Positions 59,984 to 64,000 of a stretch of DNA of 64,000 bases are shown one piece after another (positions within the stretch are counted from its first letter, which is position 1; every line of letters starts with the position of its first letter). The stretch lies in assembly GCF_900129385.1 (NCBI RefSeq), contig NZ_FQVO01000005.1, positions 124,001-188,000 on the forward strand. The letters are read 5' to 3'. The notes beneath the pieces are model-generated. The model was given only the letters and a program-made list of their open reading frames with translations. It searched no databases and had not been told where the DNA came from. Origin of the DNA: Chryseobacterium takakiae. Its GTDB lineage: Bacteria > Bacteroidota > Bacteroidia > Flavobacteriales > Weeksellaceae. A program made the position numbers and the translations under genes.

Positions 59984-61258
59984 GTGGCTCAATTCAAAAC
60001 AAAATTCATCCAATTTCTGAAATTATTATTTCCGTCTTCAGGAACCGAACTCCTTGTTCTGCTGTTTTTTCTTGTTGTTTACGGATATTTGGGATCCTTC
60101 ATCGCCATACATTATAAAATTATTTTTGACTCCAGAATTCCCTGGGATGCCTATTTTAGCTTTGATAATAAGTCTATTGTAATGACGGGAGGAAGCTTTG
60201 AAAGACATCCTTTGTCCTATTATTTCTTCAATTGGATCCGGGAACTGGCATTGCTTTTTTCAGATGGTAAAATGAATGGAAATTTTCGTTTTATCCTCGC
60301 CTGGTTCAGCAATATTGCCGTTAGTTTAAGCATACTTCAGGTTTTTAAATATCTGAAAAATATCATCAGACTTCCTCTAATCCTAAGTCTATTGCTCATC
60401 TTATTTTTCGGGACATTTTCAACGACCATCCTGCTTTCATTCACCCCGGAAAATTTTACTTATACACTGTTTTTGCTGACCTTATTTAATCATTACTCTG
60501 CAATAAAACTTAAAAATGAGAAAAAAATACCGGCATTGGTACTGGCTTTATCAGGAATTACAATCGGAGGTTTAACCGTAACCAATATTGCTAAAGTTTT
60601 CATTCCCGTTGCTTTTGAAAAAGGACTGTTTAAAAGCTGGAAGAAATTTGGAAATGCTGTTATCAGAGTAATTTTTGCAGTTATCTGCTTTGTTTTATTA
60701 TACCTTAACCGAATAGATTTTAAGTACCAGAATATCTTCAGCAAGACCAACGAGCAGTATGAAAAATTCTCCAACGTCAATTCCACGCCGACATGGGATA
60801 TGATTCTTTCTTATTTTTTTGGAGGAAATATTTTATTTTCGGATTTCATTATCCGGGATAAGCACAACATGATGGGATATCATTATAAAGGCCTGATAAT
60901 GAGCGTTTATTCATCTTGGATCCCATATATCTTTATTGCCGTTTTACTGATTCTTATAACCTGGAGCTATTATAAAAACTTTAAAAACAAGCTGGCTCAG
61001 GTACTCATGATTTCCTTTTTATTTGATATTGTGATTCATTGCATTATGAGATTCGGGCTTCATACCTCATACATTTACGGAGGACATTTTGTCTTCGTTT
61101 ATCCGCTATTGTTGGGATGGCTTTTTTATTCTTACAAAGAATCACCAAAAATGTTGTCTTTTCTAACAGTGGTTGTCAGTATTTTATTTGTTTATGTATT
61201 AACAAATAATTATCTGAGAATGACAGAATTCTTTTGGTTTTTAAATAAATATTATTAA
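59984..61258 (+). CDS. Polytopic membrane protein, possibly GT-C-like (DUF6080-type)
   Basis: 424 residues from a GTG start, with about 10-11 hydrophobic helices. An acidic loop after the first helix ('DSRIPWDAYFSFDNKS', about 48-63) and an Arg/His motif 'GGSFERHPLSYYFFNW' (about 69-84) recall the first extracytoplasmic loop of GT-C glycosyltransferases, which carries an Asp needed for catalysis. I do not recognise a named enzyme, and the DUF6080 label is from memory of similar Bacteroidota proteins. If it is a GT-C enzyme it would transfer sugar from a polyprenyl-phosphate donor. It stands alone between terminators. Confidence 0.7.
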   Translation: MAQFKTKFIQFLKLLFPSSGTELLVLLFFLVVYGYLGSFIAIHYKIIFDSRIPWDAYFSFDNKSIVMTGGSFERHPLSYYFFNWIRELALLFSDGKMNGNFRFILAWFSNIAVSLSILQVFKYLKNIIRLPLILSLLLILFFGTFSTTILLSFTPENFTYTLFLLTLFNHYSAIKLKNEKKIPALVLALSGITIGGLTVTNIAKVFIPVAFEKGLFKSWKKFGNAVIRVIFAVICFVLLYLNRIDFKYQNIFSKTNEQYEKFSNVNSTPTWDMILSYFFGGNILFSDFIIRDKHNMMGYHYKGLIMSVYSSWIPYIFIAVLLILITWSYYKNFKNKLAQVLMISFLFDIVIHCIMRFGLHTSYIYGGHFVFVYPLLLGWLFYSYKESPKMLSFLTVVVSILFVYVLTNNYLRMTEFFWFLNKYY

Positions 61259-61302
61259 TAAAATCTTATGATATCTGATTATCTTCTCAAAAAGATGAAA
61301 TA

Positions 61303-61331
61303 AAAAAGCTGAGAATCAATCTCAGCTTTTT
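61303..61331. terminator. Bidirectional terminator
   Basis: AAAAAGCTGAGA (61303-61314) and TCTCAGCTTTTT (61320-61331) form a 12-bp perfect stem with a 5-nt loop, between convergent genes. The outer A/T pairs supply U-runs in both directions. Confidence 0.9.
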
Positions 61332-61352
61332 ACAATATTTCAAAAATTAAAT

Positions 61353-61892
61353 TTATTTTGCTTCCGCACAGAAAATCCTGTATTGAACGGCAATTGCCGA
61401 TTTAAAATACTCTCTTACCTTTGACAGATCGGATGCAGCGCTTTGTTTTGTAAAATAACTTCCCGCAAGAATTTTATAATTGGGTCTGAGTGATGCATCG
61501 GTTTCAACTTTCAAGTTAGGAAATCTTTTTCTGAAATACGCCTTCACTTCATTGGCTTCATCATTGCTTTTCACAGTGGTTATCTGTATTTTATATCCTA
61601 AAATCCTCGGGTTTCTTCTGCATATCTCCGCATTGGTAAGTTCCCTATTCGGCACATAGATTTTTGTCGGTCTCGAAGATCCCGAATCATCATCAGCATC
61701 ATTGGCAATCACCGTACTGGCAGTTCTTGAACACTTGTCTTCAATGCCTTCCAGCGCGGCATTTACTTTAGAATCCATTGCCATTACCAATTCCGTCCCG
61801 GCTAAGGTATCTTTTTTTACAATTTGTTGGGCTTCAAGAGTATAAAATCCTCCAAACAATACTATCGAAAATATTTTAATAAAATTTTTCAT
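61353..61892 (-). CDS. SPOR domain-containing exported protein
   Basis: 179 residues. A signal peptide ('FSIVLFGGFYTLEAQ') is followed by a linker (about 35-95) and a C-terminal SPOR domain (about 98-175), beginning 'GYKIQITTVKSNDEANEVKA' and containing 'YKILAGSYFTKQSAASDL'. SPOR domains bind glycan strands lacking stem peptides, marking septal peptidoglycan. Two cysteines near the linker and one near the end (C-x-AEAK) could form a disulfide. Soluble periplasmic or peptidoglycan-bound protein. Promoter box TAAATTTG lies just upstream. Confidence 0.85.
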   Translation of the reverse strand: MKNFIKIFSIVLFGGFYTLEAQQIVKKDTLAGTELVMAMDSKVNAALEGIEDKCSRTASTVIANDADDDSGSSRPTKIYVPNRELTNAEICRRNPRILGYKIQITTVKSNDEANEVKAYFRKRFPNLKVETDASLRPNYKILAGSYFTKQSAASDLSKVREYFKSAIAVQYRIFCAEAK

Positions 61893-61907
61893 TTAAACTT
61901 GTTTCCG

Positions 61908-61915
61908 CAAATTTA
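61908..61915 (-). promoter_or_regulatory. Promoter -7 box (TAAATTTG) of the SPOR gene
   Basis: Perfect TAnnTTTG match on the minus strand, 16 nt before the ATG. Confidence 0.6.
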
Positions 61916-62032
61916 GGTAAATTAAAAAATTATACCAAATACAGTTATTTAGAATCAATACAAATTAAACGTAAATGATATTTTCCCCTTTCTATATACC
62001 GTTAAATTCCTGTTAAATATATTATTTTTGCC

Positions 62033-62040
62033 GAATTGAT
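62033..62040 (+). promoter_or_regulatory. Promoter -7 box (TATTTTTG) of the alternative complex III operon
   Basis: Perfect TAnnTTTG match 36 nt before the actA ATG. No TTG at the usual -33 distance. Confidence 0.55.
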
Positions 62041-62076
62041 TGAATGTTCAATATTTACTAACATAAGATAATTTAA

Positions 62077-63444
62077 ATGATTAGTTGGAGAAAGCATTAT
62101 AGACAAACGTTGATCGCAATAGGCTTATTGTTATCAACCAGTGCTTCAATTTACGGGCAAGACGGCGATCCTAAAAACGGGGAAAAACTTTTCAAAGCGA
62201 ATTGTACTGCATGTCACGCGTTAGACAAACAGGTTATAGGACCTGCATTGAAAGGTGTGGTTGCAAGACTTGAAACAGAACAGGGGCTTGGGAAAGACTG
62301 GCTTTACAAATGGATCAAGAACAACAAAGAGCTAAGAGCCTCTGGTGACAAATACGCCAATGAAGTTTTCGAAAAATTCAATAAGACTGAGATGCAGGTC
62401 TTTCCAAATCTTACCGATAAGGATATTGATGACATCTTAGCATACACAACTAATCCGCCAGAACCAGCACCTGCAAAAACGGACGCTGCCAAAGATACAG
62501 CAAACGCGGGATCTGCAAACGCGGCACCACAAAGTTCTACCACTACAAACGTAGTAATCATTTCACTTCTGGCGATTGCAGGTCTATTGGTTTGGATTCT
62601 ATTGAAACTAAGACAATTAGTAAAACTGGGACAATCTGAAGACTTAGCAGGACTTAACGAAACAAGAGTAAAATCTTTCCGTGAAATTTACGAGAAATAC
62701 CACTACATCGGTAAAGGACTTATTGCTATTCTGGCTTTACTGGCAGCATACGGAGTATGGAACTGGATCATGTGGATCGGGGTTTACAAAGGGTACAAAC
62801 CTGAACAACCTATCTATTTCTCTCACAAAATCCACGCAGGAGAGCAGAAAATCGATTGTCAGCTATGTCACTCCAGTGCTAAGTATGGCAAAGTATCTGA
62901 AATCCCTTCTATGAACGTTTGTATGAACTGTCACAGAACAATTTCAGAATACAACGCAGAGCACTACATGGAGCCAGGAAAAGATAAAGCTTTCTACGAC
63001 GGTGAAATCAAGAAAATCTATGCTGCTACAGGTTGGGATCCTGAAAAACAACAGTACACAGGAAAAACCCAGCCAGTTGAATGGACAAGAATCCACAACA
63101 TGCCGGACTTCGTTTACTTCAACCACGCTCAGCACGTTGTAGCAGGTGAGCAGGCAATCATCAATTCTTTCAACAAAAAGAATCCAAACAACAAAATTGA
63201 TGTTGTATGTAAAGCCTGCCACGGTAAAATTGATACAATGAATGTTGTTCAGATGGCCAATGACTTCACAATGGGATGGTGTATCGAGTGCCACAGAACT
63301 ACTGAGGTTGATATGAACAACGGTTATAATAAAGAATACTTCAAGAATCTACATGACAAGTTGAAAAAACAATACCCTAAAGATGGTGGTAAGATTACTG
63401 TAGATGCAATTGGAGGTCTTGAGTGTGGTAAATGTCATTATTAA
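62077..63444 (+). CDS. actA: Alternative complex III subunit ActA (multiheme cytochrome c)
   Basis: 455 residues with a signal peptide (to 'SIYGQ'). Six heme-binding CXXCH motifs are present. One (CTACH, about 42) is in an N-terminal class I cytochrome c domain. Five are in the C-terminal domain: CQLCH (about 261), CMNCH (about 281), CKACH (about 379), CIECH (about 402) and CGKCH (about 450). Two membrane helices (about 160-182 and 215-240) separate the domains. ActA carries electrons in alternative complex III, a quinol oxidase complex replacing bc1. The next gene is actB (22-nt gap), confirming the operon. The fused N-terminal heme domain is in addition to the pentaheme part. Confidence 0.92.
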   Translation: MISWRKHYRQTLIAIGLLLSTSASIYGQDGDPKNGEKLFKANCTACHALDKQVIGPALKGVVARLETEQGLGKDWLYKWIKNNKELRASGDKYANEVFEKFNKTEMQVFPNLTDKDIDDILAYTTNPPEPAPAKTDAAKDTANAGSANAAPQSSTTTNVVIISLLAIAGLLVWILLKLRQLVKLGQSEDLAGLNETRVKSFREIYEKYHYIGKGLIAILALLAAYGVWNWIMWIGVYKGYKPEQPIYFSHKIHAGEQKIDCQLCHSSAKYGKVSEIPSMNVCMNCHRTISEYNAEHYMEPGKDKAFYDGEIKKIYAATGWDPEKQQYTGKTQPVEWTRIHNMPDFVYFNHAQHVVAGEQAIINSFNKKNPNNKIDVVCKACHGKIDTMNVVQMANDFTMGWCIECHRTTEVDMNNGYNKEYFKNLHDKLKKQYPKDGGKITVDAIGGLECGKCHY

Positions 63445-63466
63445 TAACTAAAAATTAGAAGTATAA

Positions 63467-64000
63467 ATGGCTTCAAACAAAATACAATTTAGAAGTATTC
63501 ACGAACTTAAAGATCCGGCTCTAAACAACAAGCTGGCTCAAAAAGAGTTCCAGGAAGAAATTCCGGTAGAAGATTTCCTTGGAGATGCTGAAAAAAACGG
63601 ATCCAGTACTTCAAGAAGAGATTTCTTAAAACTATTAGGATTCTCTACTGCAGCGGTTACATTAGCTGCATGTGAAGCTCCGGTAATCAAAACGATTCCT
63701 TATGTGGTAAAGCCGCATGAAATCATCCCGGGGATTCCAAACTATTACGCTTCAACATATTTCGATGGTTTTGACTTTGCGAGTGTTTTAGTAAAAACAA
63801 GAGAAGGAAGACCTATTAAAATCGAACCGAACCCTGTTGCAGGAGATCTTGGAAAAACAAGCGCAAGAGCACAGGCAAGTGTACTTTCTCTTTATGACAA
63901 CGATAAAGTAAAGCAGCCCAAATTTGAAGGTAAAGATGAAACTTTCGATAAAGTAGACAGCTACATTATCAAAGGATTGGAAGAAGTTAACGCTGCAGGA
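63467..64000 (+). CDS. actB: Alternative complex III subunit ActB (TAT-variant molybdopterin oxidoreductase), 5' part
   Basis: The first 178 residues, open to the window edge. A ~35-residue cytosolic lead ('FRSIHELKDPALNNKLAQKE') precedes a twin-arginine signal 'TSRRDFLKLLGFSTAA' ending in a lipobox-like 'LAAC', the unusual late Tat signal of ActB proteins. The molybdopterin-oxidoreductase-like domain starts afterwards ('GIPNYYASTYFDG', 'VKTREGRPIKIEPNP'). ActB carries iron-sulfur clusters in the periplasmic arm of the complex and has lost molybdopterin in characterised cases. It follows actA by 22 nt. Confidence 0.92.
   Translation, partial: MASNKIQFRSIHELKDPALNNKLAQKEFQEEIPVEDFLGDAEKNGSSTSRRDFLKLLGFSTAAVTLAACEAPVIKTIPYVVKPHEIIPGIPNYYASTYFDGFDFASVLVKTREGRPIKIEPNPVAGDLGKTSARAQASVLSLYDNDKVKQPKFEGKDETFDKVDSYIIKGLEEVNAAG

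Overview
The window is a stretch of an AT-rich Bacteroidota chromosome, most likely a Chryseobacterium-like member of the Flavobacteriia (Weeksellaceae). The signs are many promoters of the Bacteroidota TAnnTTTG type, few Shine-Dalgarno sequences, T9SS C-terminal sorting domains on secreted proteins, a gldH lipoprotein gene, the start of an alternative complex III operon (actA-actB), and FAS1, DUF4251 and DUF4349 lipoproteins. The genus is inferred from gene content and style, not from a database comparison. I see no rRNA, tRNA, CRISPR array, phage or insertion sequence.

Layout. 0-10 kb: the 5' part of an MlaD-like gene, a PpiD/SurA-type folding factor, lon with a dense upstream regulatory region, an AI-2E-family permease, a short double-glycine peptide gene missed by ordinary ORF cut-offs, DoxX, an acyl-CoA dehydrogenase and a DUF4349 lipoprotein. 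10-19.4 kb: a GH125 mannosidase, pgi, a ParE/RelE-type toxin-antitoxin pair, folD, queE, a polyprenyl-phosphate sugar transferase, and mlaE-mlaF followed by an overlapping outer-membrane beta-barrel gene. 19.4-23.5 kb: small envelope proteins, an M48 metallopeptidase lipoprotein, meaB, a repeat-rich intergenic region and two tandem small c-type cytochrome lipoproteins.

23.5-27.4 kb is the most interesting part. On the minus strand it runs rtcB (RNA ligase), a nucleotidyltransferase-fold gene, a double zinc-ribbon gene, prfH (release-factor homologue) and a TPR gene, the last four with overlapping reading frames. The rtcB-prfH pairing is known from RNA repair and ribosome rescue; the three companion genes are not something I can assign. 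Just upstream lies a compact candidate RNA/leader-peptide transcript with its own promoter and terminator.

28-36.7 kb: two tandem FAS1 lipoproteins, a stress-protein-like gene, methylmalonyl-CoA mutase (partner of meaB), an S9 prolyl oligopeptidase and prfA. 36.8-46.1 kb: a T9SS-secreted GH13 enzyme, a small His-tailed membrane protein, class I and class II fumarases placed head to head, and an ECF sigma / membrane protein / outer-membrane protein operon. 46.3-58.9 kb: a second double-glycine peptide, sufS, prs-rplY, a FadL-type porin with an SGNH esterase lipoprotein, ricT-gldH-PBP1A and selO. 58.9-64 kb: a T9SS cargo protein, an unknown polytopic membrane protein, a SPOR protein, and actA plus the 5' part of actB.

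Functionally most of the window is core metabolism (central carbon, folate, PRPP, fumarate, propionate/methylmalonate), envelope maintenance and respiration. The accessory elements are the RNA-repair cluster, the toxin-antitoxin pair, the two double-glycine peptides and several palindromic intergenic elements.
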